Assembly (NCBI RefSeq): GCF_000244955.1
Contig: NZ_CM001439.1
Location: 5,708,427-5,772,426 of the forward strand
From: Saccharomonospora marina XMU15
GTDB taxonomy: Bacteria > Actinomycetota > Actinomycetes > Mycobacteriales > Pseudonocardiaceae
DNA: 64,000 nt
Direction: 5' to 3'
Position 1 is the stretch's first letter. Each line of letters opens with the position of its first letter. The translations under genes were made by a program, and so were the position numbers. The notes beneath the pieces were generated by a model. That model saw nothing but the letters and a program-made list of their open reading frames with translations. It was not told the origin of the DNA and did not search any database. Positions 36,941-44,828 of the stretch are shown one piece after another.

Positions 36941-37806
36941 CCGGAGATCCTCACCGTCGTGGTCGCCCCCCAGATCGCCAGACTCAGGAAGAAGTCGAGC
37001 ACGGCCACCAGCACGATCGAGGTCCGTACCGCGCGGCCGACGGCCACACCCACGCCAGCGGGACCGCCGCTGGCGGTGAAACCGTAGTAGCAGTGGGACA
37101 TGATGACGATCGTGCTGAAGATCAGCACCTTACCGAAGGACCACAGCACATCCTCCGGTGGCAGAAACAGGTTGAAGTAGTGGTCGTAGGTTCCCGCCGA
37201 CTGGCCGTACATCCAGATGGTGATCTGCCGTGACGCCAGGTAGGAGGAGAGGAGCCCGACGGCGTACAGCGGGATGACGGCGACAACGCCCGCGATGACA
37301 CGGGTGGTGACCAGGTACGGCAGGCTCGGCACGCCCATCACCTCGAGCGCGTCGATCTCCTCGGAGATCCGCATCGCGCCGAGTTGTGCGGTGAAGCCGC
37401 AACCGACCGTGGCCGAGAGCGCCAACCCCGCCGACAGCGGCGCCACCTCCCTGGTGTTGAAGTACGCCGAGATGAAGCCGGTGAGCGCCGCCGTGCCGAG
37501 TTGGTCCAGCGCGGCATAGCCCTGGATGCCGACGATGAGGCCGGTGAACAGGGTCATCCCGATCATCACGCCGAGGGTGCCGCCGATGACCGCGAGCCCG
37601 CCCGTGCCGAAGATGACCTCCGTGAGCAGCCGCAGCGTCTCCTTGCCGTAGCGGCGCAGCGTTCTCGGTACCCAGGCCAGGGCGCGAACGTAGAACAGCA
37701 GTTGGGCGCCAAGCCCCTCCAGTGACGCGCCGGGGCGCGCGATGATCTCGAGCGTACGGTCGCTCGGTCCGGACCCGGTCTGCCGCGTGTTCGACATCGC
37801 CCTCAC
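36937..37806 (-). CDS. YrbE-type permease, YrbEB position, 289 aa
   Basis: MlaE-family ABC permease with about five helices (GGTLGVMIGMTLFTGLIVGIQGY and others) and the conserved cytoplasmic loop LGAMRISEEIDALEVMGVPSLPYLVTTRVIAG. With YrbEA it forms the inner-membrane channel of the Mce importer; the ATPase (MceG) is encoded elsewhere. GTG 37806 gives GTGA overlap with yrbEA; ATG 37797 is possible. Confidence 0.92.
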   Translation of the reverse strand: MRAMSNTRQTGSGPSDRTLEIIARPGASLEGLGAQLLFYVRALAWVPRTLRRYGKETLRLLTEVIFGTGGLAVIGGTLGVMIGMTLFTGLIVGIQGYAALDQLGTAALTGFISAYFNTREVAPLSAGLALSATVGCGFTAQLGAMRISEEIDALEVMGVPSLPYLVTTRVIAGVVAVIPLYAVGLLSSYLASRQITIWMYGQSAGTYDHYFNLFLPPEDVLWSFGKVLIFSTIVIMSHCYYGFTASGGPAGVGVAVGRAVRTSIVLVAVLDFFLSLAIWGATTTVRISG

Positions 37807-38597
37807 AAAGCCTTCGGTGGGACGATCTTGAGGTAGATCGCGGTGAGCACGACATTGATCAGGAACAGCAGCAGGAACGTGATGACCACCGCCTGGTTCA
37901 CGGCGTCACCAACGCCCTTGGGCCCGCCCGCGGGGTTGAGCCCGCGAAACGCCGCGACCACGCCTGCCACGAACCCGTAGATGAACGCCTTGAGCTCGCT
38001 GATCCACAGATCGGGAAGCTGGGCCAACGCGTTGAAGCTCGCCAGGTAGGCACCCGGCGTGCCGCCCTGCAGCACGACGTTGAAGAAGTAGCCGCCCAGC
38101 ACGCCCACCACGCTGACCAGGCCGTTGAGCAGCACGGAAACCACGATCGCGGCCAGCACCCTCGGCACGATGAGCCGCTGGATGGGGTCGACGCCGAGCA
38201 CCTGCATGGCGTCGATCTCCTCGCGGATCTTGCGTGCTCCGATGTCGGCGCAGACCGCGCTTCCACCCGCTCCCGCGACGAGCAGCGCGGTGATCAGCGG
38301 GCTGGCCTGTTGCACGATGGCGAGCGCGCTGGCCGCACCCGTGAACGACTGAGCGCCGATCTGCTGGGTCAACGAGCCGAGTTGCAGCGCGATCACGGCG
38401 CCGAACGGGATCGCCACGAGCGCGGTGGGCAGGATCGTGACGCTGGCGAAGAACCAGCACTGCTGCATCCATTCGCGCCACTGGAAGGGCCTGCGCGGTA
38501 TCGCCCGCAGCACCTCCCACCCGAGTGTCGAGAGTCGACCGACCTGGGTCAGCGCCCGAACGCCCGGCACAGGTGGAGAACCCGTTGCCGCACTCAT
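37803..38597 (-). CDS. YrbE-type permease, YrbEA position, 264 aa
   Basis: MlaE-family permease. The loop GARKIREEIDAMQVLGVDPIQRLIVPRVLA is the E-loop that contacts the ATPase. Hydrophobic segments include LLNGLVSVVGVLGGYFF and AVVITFLLLFLINVVLTAIYL. The ATG at 38597 has a strong GGAGG upstream. 69 nt separate it from the SDR gene; this gap is too short to exclude read-through from the upstream promoter. Confidence 0.92.
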   Translation of the reverse strand: MSAATGSPPVPGVRALTQVGRLSTLGWEVLRAIPRRPFQWREWMQQCWFFASVTILPTALVAIPFGAVIALQLGSLTQQIGAQSFTGAASALAIVQQASPLITALLVAGAGGSAVCADIGARKIREEIDAMQVLGVDPIQRLIVPRVLAAIVVSVLLNGLVSVVGVLGGYFFNVVLQGGTPGAYLASFNALAQLPDLWISELKAFIYGFVAGVVAAFRGLNPAGGPKGVGDAVNQAVVITFLLLFLINVVLTAIYLKIVPPKAL

Positions 38598-38666
38598 GCA
38601 ACCTCCGTAACGCTCACCCTTGAACGTGAAGTGACAAGCTCAGGTGGCGTTGCCGCCTGCGTCGTC

Positions 38667-39425
38667 TCAGACCTTCAACGCATGTGTCGCCGTCGAGCCG
38701 CCGTCGGCGACGAACTCCGCTCCCGTGCAGTACGAACTGTCGTCGCTGGCCAGGAACGCCACCACACCCGCGATCTCCTCCGGTTGCCCGACCCTGCCGA
38801 GCGCCACCTTGCGTCCCGCGGGGGAAAGGTCCGTTTCGGCTCCCACGAAATTGCGCACCATGTCGGTGTCGATCAGCCCCGGATGCACGGAATTGACCCG
38901 GATTCCGTGCTCCCCGAGTTCGAGCGCGGCGACCTTGGTCATGCCCCGGATCGCGAACTTGCTCGCGGTGTAGGCGCTCACCAGCGGCATTCCAGCCAGC
39001 CCCTCGACGGACGACATGTTGACGATGGACCCGCCTCCTGCGGATGTCATCGGTTCAACGACCGAGCGCATCCCCAGAAACGTGCCGATCTGATTCACCC
39101 TGATCACGCGCTCGTAGTCGGCGAGTGTGGTGTCGGTGAGCGCGGCGAAATGCAGCATGCCCGCGTTGTTCACCAAGACGTTCAGCGAACCGAATTCCTC
39201 GACGGTGCGCGCCACCGCTCCCCGCCACTGGTCCTCGTCGGTCACGTCGAGGTGCTGGTACGCGGCGGCCTCACCGAGCGAATCCGCCAGCTCCTTACCC
39301 TCCGCGTCGGTGATGTCGGTGATCATCACCCGTGCGCCCTCGGCGACGAAGCGCCGAGCGGCAGCGGCGCCCTGGCCGCGCGCGGCGCCGGTGAGGAGCG
39401 CGACCTTGCCCGAGAGCCTGCCCAT
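38667..39425 (-). CDS. SDR oxidoreductase similar to 3-alpha/20-beta-hydroxysteroid dehydrogenase, 252 aa
   Basis: Classical SDR: ALLTGAARGQGAAAARRFVAEGA, NNAGMLHFAAL, catalytic Ser139 in VNMSSVEGLAG, Tyr152/Lys156 in SAYTASKFAIRGMTK, and GAEFVADGG. GMRSVVEPM, NMSSVEGLAG and YTASKFAIRGLTK-like runs match the mycobacterial/Streptomyces 20-beta-HSD group (Rv2002 type) as I recall it. It lies directly upstream of yrbEA, as hsd4A does in the mycobacterial mce4 operon, which supports a steroid role. Confidence 0.88.
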   Translation of the reverse strand: MGRLSGKVALLTGAARGQGAAAARRFVAEGARVMITDITDAEGKELADSLGEAAAYQHLDVTDEDQWRGAVARTVEEFGSLNVLVNNAGMLHFAALTDTTLADYERVIRVNQIGTFLGMRSVVEPMTSAGGGSIVNMSSVEGLAGMPLVSAYTASKFAIRGMTKVAALELGEHGIRVNSVHPGLIDTDMVRNFVGAETDLSPAGRKVALGRVGQPEEIAGVVAFLASDDSSYCTGAEFVADGGSTATHALKV

Positions 39426-39483
39426 CTGCGTACCTGCCTTTCCGTGCTTTCTCGCCTACCCGTCCTGCCCGAAGCGCCCCGGC

Positions 39484-40995
39484 TCACATCAGTTCGTCGC
39501 CGAACGGCATCAACACGCTCTTGAGCTCGGTGTAGGCCTCGAAGGCGGTCCTGCCGCCCTCCCTGCCGAGCCCGGACTGCTTGAAGCCACCGAAGGGAAG
39601 GTGCGGTTCGATCTGGAAGCCGTTGATCCCTACCGTGCCCGCCCGAAGTCCACGCGCCACGCGGAACGCTCGCTGCGCGTCGGAGCTGAACACGCTGGCG
39701 CCCAAGCCGTACTCGGTGTCGTTGGCGAGCCTGATCGCCTCGTCCTCATCGGAGAACGGCACGACGGACAGCACCGGCCCGAAGATCTCCTCCTGCGCGA
39801 TCGTGGCGGAGTTGTCCACGTCGGCGAAGATCGTCGGCGCCACGAAGTTGCCCGCCGCGTACTCGCCCGCAAGCCGCTCGCCACCGGTCACCAGCCGCGC
39901 GCCCTCGGCCTTGCCCTTCTCGATGTAGCCGAGCACGCGGTCGAGTTGGCGGCCGTTGATGAGTGGTGCGGATATCACCGAGGGGTCGAAGGGGTCGCCG
40001 TAGGTCACTGCCGCCGCCACACCTTGAGCGGCGGCGATGAAGTCCTCGTAGACGTCGCGGTGCACCAGTGCGCGGGTGTTGGCCACGCAGGCCTGCCCGG
40101 AAAGCCCCATGGTCACGGCTCCCACCGTGGTCGCCGCCGCGACACCGACGTCGGGGGCGTCGCCGAACACCACCGCCGGGCTCTTGCCACCGAGTTCCAG
40201 CGAGACCCGTTTCAGCGTCGTGGCGGAGGCCTCGACGATCCGCTTGCCGACCTCCCTGCTGCCGGTGAAGCTGATCTTGTCGATGTCCGGGTGGGTGATC
40301 AGCCGTTCCCCGGTGGGGTCGCCGGGGCCGGTGACGACGTTGAGGGCGCCCTTGGGCAGCCCCGCCTCGAGCAGCAACTCGACCATCCGAAGCACCGAGA
40401 ACGTGGCGTACTCACTCGGCTTGAGCACCACGGTGCAGCCTGCGGCCAGCGCGGGGGCGACCTTCTGCGCGAACAGCAGGAACGGCACGTTCCACGGCAG
40501 GATGGCGCCGACGACCCCGATCGGTTCCCGAAACGACATCGCCAGGTGGTCGCCGCCCTGGTAGGGCGGCAGCGTCTGGCCGCCGATCTTGTCGATCCAA
40601 CCCGCGTGGTGGTCGAAGGCGTCGGCGGCCGCGGCCACCGAGACCGCGTAGATGCTGCCGAACGACACCGGGACGGAGTTGTCGAGCGCCTGTAGCGCAC
40701 GCAGCTGGTCCGCGTTCTCGCGAAGCAGGTCGGCGAATCGGTGCAGCACGGCGATCCTCGTCTGCGCGTTCGCCCGGGACCATTCACCCGACTCGAAGGC
40801 TCGCCGTGCCGCGGCTACGGCCGCGTCGACGTCGGAGGGTGACGCTACCGCGATCTCACCGATCTCCTCGCCGGTCGCCGGGTGGTGGTGGGTCCACGTC
40901 GCGCCGCCCTCGGCGGCCACCCACTCGCCGTCGATGTGGAGCCTGCCGGGTGTCAGCCCCGCCGCTTCGCGATGGGGCAGCATCGTCAGGGTCAT
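39484..40995 (-). CDS. Aldehyde dehydrogenase, 503 aa
   Basis: NAD(P)-dependent aldehyde dehydrogenase: GAILPWNVPFLLFAQKVAPALAAG, Glu267 in VSLELGGKSP, Cys303 in LSGQACVANTRALV and LPFGGFKQSGLGRE. First gene of the aldehyde dehydrogenase-SDR-mce unit, preceded by a 471-nt regulatory region with a promoter and KstR-like boxes. It belongs to a different branch from the 21148 enzyme. ATG 40995; substrate unknown. Confidence 0.92.
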   Translation of the reverse strand: MTLTMLPHREAAGLTPGRLHIDGEWVAAEGGATWTHHHPATGEEIGEIAVASPSDVDAAVAAARRAFESGEWSRANAQTRIAVLHRFADLLRENADQLRALQALDNSVPVSFGSIYAVSVAAAADAFDHHAGWIDKIGGQTLPPYQGGDHLAMSFREPIGVVGAILPWNVPFLLFAQKVAPALAAGCTVVLKPSEYATFSVLRMVELLLEAGLPKGALNVVTGPGDPTGERLITHPDIDKISFTGSREVGKRIVEASATTLKRVSLELGGKSPAVVFGDAPDVGVAAATTVGAVTMGLSGQACVANTRALVHRDVYEDFIAAAQGVAAAVTYGDPFDPSVISAPLINGRQLDRVLGYIEKGKAEGARLVTGGERLAGEYAAGNFVAPTIFADVDNSATIAQEEIFGPVLSVVPFSDEDEAIRLANDTEYGLGASVFSSDAQRAFRVARGLRAGTVGINGFQIEPHLPFGGFKQSGLGREGGRTAFEAYTELKSVLMPFGDELM

Positions 40996-41053
40996 GAACT
41001 CGCCTCCAACGGCTCACCGGCGCCCGACACCGTCGGCCTGCCAACTCCGGCCA

Positions 41054-41082
41054 AGAGTAGAACTTATTCTCTCTACGATCAA
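41054..41082 (-). promoter_or_regulatory. Promoter of the aldehyde dehydrogenase-mce operon
   Basis: On the minus strand TTGATC (complement of 41077-41082) and TACTCT (complement of 41054-41059) are 17 nt apart. The -10 element lies about 60 nt upstream of the ATG at 40995. Confidence 0.6.
41058..41071. promoter_or_regulatory. Imperfect KstR-like box overlapping the mce operon promoter
   Basis: Read on the minus strand, GAGAATAAGTTCTA has GTTnnA intact but the left half altered (two mismatches to TnnAACnnGTTnnA). Its position between and over the promoter elements is that of a repressor site. Confidence 0.4.
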
Positions 41083-41227
41083 CACCGGTATCGCTGGATA
41101 TGTGCTGTTCGACGCCGCTGAACTACGAGACATCGCCCGACAAACAGATACATGTTCTAGTTTCATTGGCGCGACTGCCGGGGACTCGGACCGCGGCAGG
41201 CCAGGCGATTCACCTTCGGACCACAGT

Positions 41228-41241
41228 TAGAACTCGTTCTA
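41228..41241. promoter_or_regulatory. KstR-like operator (perfect match and palindromic)
   Basis: TAGAACTCGTTCTA fits TnnAACnnGTTnnA exactly and has perfect 6-bp arms, the best site in the window. It lies 233 nt upstream of the aldehyde dehydrogenase start. Confidence 0.65.
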
Positions 41242-41466
41242 CACGGCTACGCAGGACACCGCCCTCGTCCCCTACCAACGGTCGGCGAAGCGAACGGATG
41301 CGCGTCGACGAGGTGGCGGCCTGCCCACCGCGACCGGCTACCAGCGCACCAGGCCGCAACGGTACGCGGGCGCGGCAGGCGGGCCCCACGAAGGCCACGC
41401 GGGAACGCGAAACTGCCCGCCAGATGAATCGAGAACACGTTCAGCCACGCCGGAGCGCGGCGGTCG

Positions 41467-42324
41467 TCACCCCTTGCCGCCGATGCCGAGCCTGGCCGCG
41501 TGCCGCTCGAGGAAGGCCTCCACCTCGGGCTTCGGCCTGTCCGGCAAACCCCAGATGGCTTCGGTGACGCCCGCCCGCTCCCAATCGGCGAGCAACTGCG
41601 GGGTCGGCTTCGTGGTGGCGAGCACCTCGATCCGAGGCTGCCCCGCCCTACCGGCCTTCGCCCATGCCTGGCGCAGCGCGTCGGCCTTACCGGTGATGTC
41701 CGACTCGATCGGCGTGGTCATCCAGCCGTCGGCGTTCGCCGCGATCCAGGCGAAGGTTTTCGGTCCCGCTCCCGCACCGATCACCACCGGGATGTGCCGC
41801 TGCACCGGCTTGGGGTAGGCCCACGATGCGGCGAAGCTGACGAACTGGCCCTCGTAGGCGGCCTCCTCCTGGGTCCACAGCGCCCGCATCGCCTCGAGGT
41901 ACTCACGCAGCACGGTGCGCCGCTTCGCGGGGGGCACGCCGTGGTCGGTGAGTTCGTCGGTGTTCCACCCGAACCCCGCACCAAGCGTCACCCTGCCGCC
42001 GGAAAGCAGGTCGAGTGTGGCGATGGTCTTGGCCAGCGTGATCGGATCGGACTCCACGGGCAGCGCCACCGCCGTGGCGAGCCGGATGCGGGAGGTCATC
42101 GTCGCAGCTGTCGCCAGGCTGACCCACGGATCGAGCGTGCGCAGGTAACGGTCGTCGGGCAGGCTGCCGTCGCCGGTGCCGGGGTGTGCGGCCTGCCGCT
42201 TGACCGGTATGTGGCTGTGTTCGGGGACGTAGAAGGTGTCGAACCCGGCTCGCTCGGCGGCGGCCGCCGCATCGGCGGGAGTGATGCCGCGATCGCTTGT
42301 GAACAGCACGATGCCGTGACGCAT
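41467..42324 (-). CDS. LLM-class F420-dependent oxidoreductase, 285 aa
   Basis: Luciferase-like (beta/alpha)8 flavin/F420 enzyme: SDRGITPADAAAAAERAGFDTFYVPEHSHIP, DPWVSLATAATMTSRIRLATAVALPVESDPITLAKTIATLDLLSGGRVTLGAGFGWN, and HIPVVIGAGAGPKTFAWIA. Proteins with this TLGAGFGWN and VPEHSHIP pattern are usually F420-dependent in actinomycetes. The start at 42324 is chosen because the frame upstream is the shadow of the next gene. Last gene of the operon, 34 nt after the DDN-like gene. Confidence 0.88.
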   Translation of the reverse strand: MRHGIVLFTSDRGITPADAAAAAERAGFDTFYVPEHSHIPVKRQAAHPGTGDGSLPDDRYLRTLDPWVSLATAATMTSRIRLATAVALPVESDPITLAKTIATLDLLSGGRVTLGAGFGWNTDELTDHGVPPAKRRTVLREYLEAMRALWTQEEAAYEGQFVSFAASWAYPKPVQRHIPVVIGAGAGPKTFAWIAANADGWMTTPIESDITGKADALRQAWAKAGRAGQPRIEVLATTKPTPQLLADWERAGVTEAIWGLPDRPKPEVEAFLERHAARLGIGGKG

Positions 42325-42358
42325 GGGCTCGTCCTTTCTCGCCCGCCAAGCCGGTTGG

Positions 42359-42844
42359 CTACCGGCGAGGCTCGAGGATGACGACGGGGATCTCGCGGTC
42401 GGTCCACGCCTGGTAGGTGTCGAAGTCGGCATAGAGTTCGACCAGCTTCGGCCACAGCGCCGCACGTTCTTGCTGCTGCGCCACGCGCGCGCGTACCGGC
42501 AGCACCTCCTTGCCGATCTGGACGGTGGTGTCCGGGTCGTGGCGAAGGTTGAAGTACCACTGTGGATGGTTGGCCAGCCCGCCCTGCGAGGCGACCACGA
42601 CGATGTTGTCGCCGTCGCGCAGGTAGAGCAGCGGAGCGGTGAAACTCCTGCCGCTCTTTCGGCCACGGTGGTGCAGCAGCAGCGTGCGCACCGGCTTGCG
42701 CAACGCGGACCCGATCCGCCAGTTGATGCCTATCGCGCCTGAAGTCCTGCGGTAGACCCACGCGTGTGCCCGCGAGACGTACTTGATGATCCGGCCGACC
42801 ACCGGCGAGTCCAGTTGCGACGGCCGCCGTTTCGCCTTGCTCAC
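42359..42844 (-). CDS. Nitroreductase-family deazaflavin-dependent oxidoreductase (Ddn-like), 161 aa
   Basis: F420-binding split-beta-barrel: LLLHHRGRKSGRSFTAPLLYLRDGDNIVVVASQGGLANHPQWYFNLRHDPDTTVQIG, the standard Ddn signature, and a conserved WPKLVELYADFDTYQAWTDREIPVVILEP. The first 40 residues are basic and contain Trp/Tyr, as in membrane-associated Ddn proteins. It overlaps the upstream 417-aa gene by 4 nt. Confidence 0.9.
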   Translation of the reverse strand: MSKAKRRPSQLDSPVVGRIIKYVSRAHAWVYRRTSGAIGINWRIGSALRKPVRTLLLHHRGRKSGRSFTAPLLYLRDGDNIVVVASQGGLANHPQWYFNLRHDPDTTVQIGKEVLPVRARVAQQQERAALWPKLVELYADFDTYQAWTDREIPVVILEPRR

Positions 42845-44094
42845 GGGCGTTGCCCTCCTGTTCGCGTCATCGAGGTCACGGGCGTGATGGGAAGTGAACG
42901 GCGGGGCTGGAAGACGAAGGCGGCGCCGGTGCTGACCCTGGTCACCGCGACCTCGTCGAACTCCTTCGCAGGCTCGTCGCGGCGGTGCACCCGCGCGGAC
43001 CAGTCAGCTGCCTCGCCTTCCACCCGCACGTCGAGGTGTGGATCGACCGCGCGCACGATCGCCTGCAGCGCGGCGATGTGGCCGGGGCCGCACAGAGTGA
43101 TCCACGAGCCGTCGGCATGCGCGGGCGATCGGCGCAGGCGAACCATGTCCCCGCTCACCTCCGCATCGACGTAGGCGGCCGGGTTGAGCAGCGGGTGCAG
43201 TTCCAGGGTTCGAAGCGCGCCCTCGATGCCGCCGGGCAGGCCCAGCGCGGTGTGAATCCGCTCCGCCGCGATACCGGCGATGCCCACCAACTGCTTGGTG
43301 CACAGCGTGCTCGACTGCTCGGCGTCGACGCGATCGCGCACCGCGTCGCGAAAGCCGAGGTGGAGCAGGTGCATCTGCAGGCACACCTCGTCGGCCATGC
43401 GCGCTAGCGCCGACCTGGAGAAGGCGCCGAAGTCGAGGTCGGCCAGCAGCGGCCCGGAGTAGTCGGCCATCCCCTCGTCGCCGGGGTCGATCGGCGCAAG
43501 CTCCAGCGTCGCGGCCTTCGACCGGCGCAACCGCGTGCAGCCCGTCGACTCCGAGACCGGTGGATGGGACTCGTCGATCACGACGGTCCACGCGCAGTGC
43601 GGCTGCCGATCCGGCGGGGTGCGCGGCGGGCGGTGGATCGGCCGCACCTGCGCCCTCGGATTGGTCGCCACGGCCGTGGCGTCGAAGGTGGGGTCCTCGA
43701 TGTCGTGGCACATCGCCCGCACGTAGTCCTCGCCGAGCGGCTCCACGTCCATCAGCGCGCCGCAGTGGTCGAGGTGGAACTCGCCGTGCCTGCGGTCGTG
43801 GACGGTGTAGCGAAAGTCCATGAACTGCGGTGGCGCACCGATGTCGAGCTGCAACCCTTTGAAGATCGTGATGACGTCGTCGCCCTCGTAACCGAGCGCC
43901 CGCTGCATCCTGCGGGTGTAGATGGGACTGGCCGCCATCCACTCCTCGATGGCGATCGCGGCCATCTCGTCACGGCCGAGAGCCGAGATGCACCAGGCCA
44001 TGGCCGAGCGGTCGATGAGCTGGCCCGCCAGCAACAACTCGGGAACCAACGTGGCCAGCTGTGCCCGCTCCAGCGTCCGGTACCTGCTTTCCAT
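42841..44094 (-). CDS. Conserved protein of unknown function, 417 aa
   Basis: Not recognised with certainty. The middle has DFRYTVHDRRHGEFHLDHCGALMDVEPLGEDYVRAMCHDIEDPTFDATAVATNPRAQVRPIHRPPR. The HDIEDPTFDATAVATNP stretch resembles actinobacterial proteins sometimes grouped with L-2-amino-thiazoline-4-carboxylate hydrolase-like families, but this is uncertain. The C-terminal half is mixed alpha/beta with His/Cys-containing segments. It is the first gene of the F420 operon and divergent from tetR, 104 nt away. The start ATG 44094 gives MESRYRTLERAQLATLVPELLLAGQ. Confidence 0.6.
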   Translation of the reverse strand: MESRYRTLERAQLATLVPELLLAGQLIDRSAMAWCISALGRDEMAAIAIEEWMAASPIYTRRMQRALGYEGDDVITIFKGLQLDIGAPPQFMDFRYTVHDRRHGEFHLDHCGALMDVEPLGEDYVRAMCHDIEDPTFDATAVATNPRAQVRPIHRPPRTPPDRQPHCAWTVVIDESHPPVSESTGCTRLRRSKAATLELAPIDPGDEGMADYSGPLLADLDFGAFSRSALARMADEVCLQMHLLHLGFRDAVRDRVDAEQSSTLCTKQLVGIAGIAAERIHTALGLPGGIEGALRTLELHPLLNPAAYVDAEVSGDMVRLRRSPAHADGSWITLCGPGHIAALQAIVRAVDPHLDVRVEGEAADWSARVHRRDEPAKEFDEVAVTRVSTGAAFVFQPRRSLPITPVTSMTRTGGQRP

Positions 44095-44198
44095 TCCGAG
44101 CCACCGCCTGATTCGCCGCGCGAGCCAACAGGGACAGACAGTAGCCAAGCGGGTAATCTCTCAGCAAGGCCTCTATGAGAATTGGAGTCGGCGGAGGC

Positions 44199-44810
44199 AT
44201 GACGCACAGCGCGAAAGGCACTCGCCTCAACCGCAAGGGAATCCAGACCAGGCAGGCGCTACTCGCCTCGGCGGTGCGCAGGCTGGCGGCGGGGGGACCG
44301 GAGGCGGCCAGCGCCAACCGGATCGCCAGGGACGCAGGCGTCACGTGGGGCACCGTTCAGCACCAGTTCGGCGATGTCGACGGGCTGTGGGCCGCCGTGC
44401 TACACCACATCTGTGACACGGCAGGCCCGATCGTCGCCGTACCCGGCAACGCCTCGTCGGTGCACCAGCGCGTCGCGGGCATCGTGGAACAACTGTGGCG
44501 GGCGCTGGACTCACCGGGCGCACTGGCCATCCAGAACCTGCGGCAGGCGCTACCCCGGCAGCGGGAGCGGCTCGAGGCCGACTACCCGCTCACCGCGGCA
44601 GCGATCTTGGCGTGGGACACCGGCTGGACCGAGGCCTACGAGAAGGCATTCCAGGGCCTTGAGGTCGACCGCGACAGGCTGCGCCGCGTCCGCGCTCTGC
44701 TGCCCGGCGCGATGCGCGGCCTGCACAGCGAGGCCGGGCTGAGCACCTACATCGACCTGGAAGAAGCCAAGCAGGGCCTCGTGGAAGCGCTCACCGCGTA
44801 CCTGAGCTGA
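44199..44810 (+). CDS. TetR-family transcriptional regulator, 203 aa
   Basis: HTH region RKGIQTRQALLASAVRRLAAGGPEAASANRIARDAGVTWGTVQHQFGDVDGLWAAVLHHI; ligand-binding helices follow (HQRVAGIVEQLWRALDSPG). It is divergent from the F420 operon, so it probably represses it and itself. The ATG at 44199 with GGAGG is preferred over 44175. It is convergent with purL with an 18-nt gap. Confidence 0.9.
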   Translation: MTHSAKGTRLNRKGIQTRQALLASAVRRLAAGGPEAASANRIARDAGVTWGTVQHQFGDVDGLWAAVLHHICDTAGPIVAVPGNASSVHQRVAGIVEQLWRALDSPGALAIQNLRQALPRQRERLEADYPLTAAAILAWDTGWTEAYEKAFQGLEVDRDRLRRVRALLPGAMRGLHSEAGLSTYIDLEEAKQGLVEALTAYLS

Positions 44811-44828
44811 GTGCCTGCCGAGCCAGGG

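Larger units (their letters stand above)
40996..41466. promoter_or_regulatory. Long upstream region of the aldehyde dehydrogenase-mce operon
   Basis: 471 nt without a convincing gene. It holds a minus-strand promoter (41054-41082), an imperfect KstR-like box (41058-41071), a degenerate one (41146-41159), a perfect one (41228-41241), and an AACACGTT core without matching flanks (41431-41444). The stretch 41242-41430 shows no recognised feature. Confidence 0.5.

Noticed and set aside
28830..38597. Assignment of the operon as mce4
   Set aside because: Gene order is common to all mce operons. YrbEA does not match the mycobacterial mce4 copy closely enough from memory.
41100..41567. A 155-codon plus-strand frame in the regulatory gap
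   Set aside because: Low-complexity Arg/Thr/Pro content, overlap with the LLM gene end and no ribosome site.
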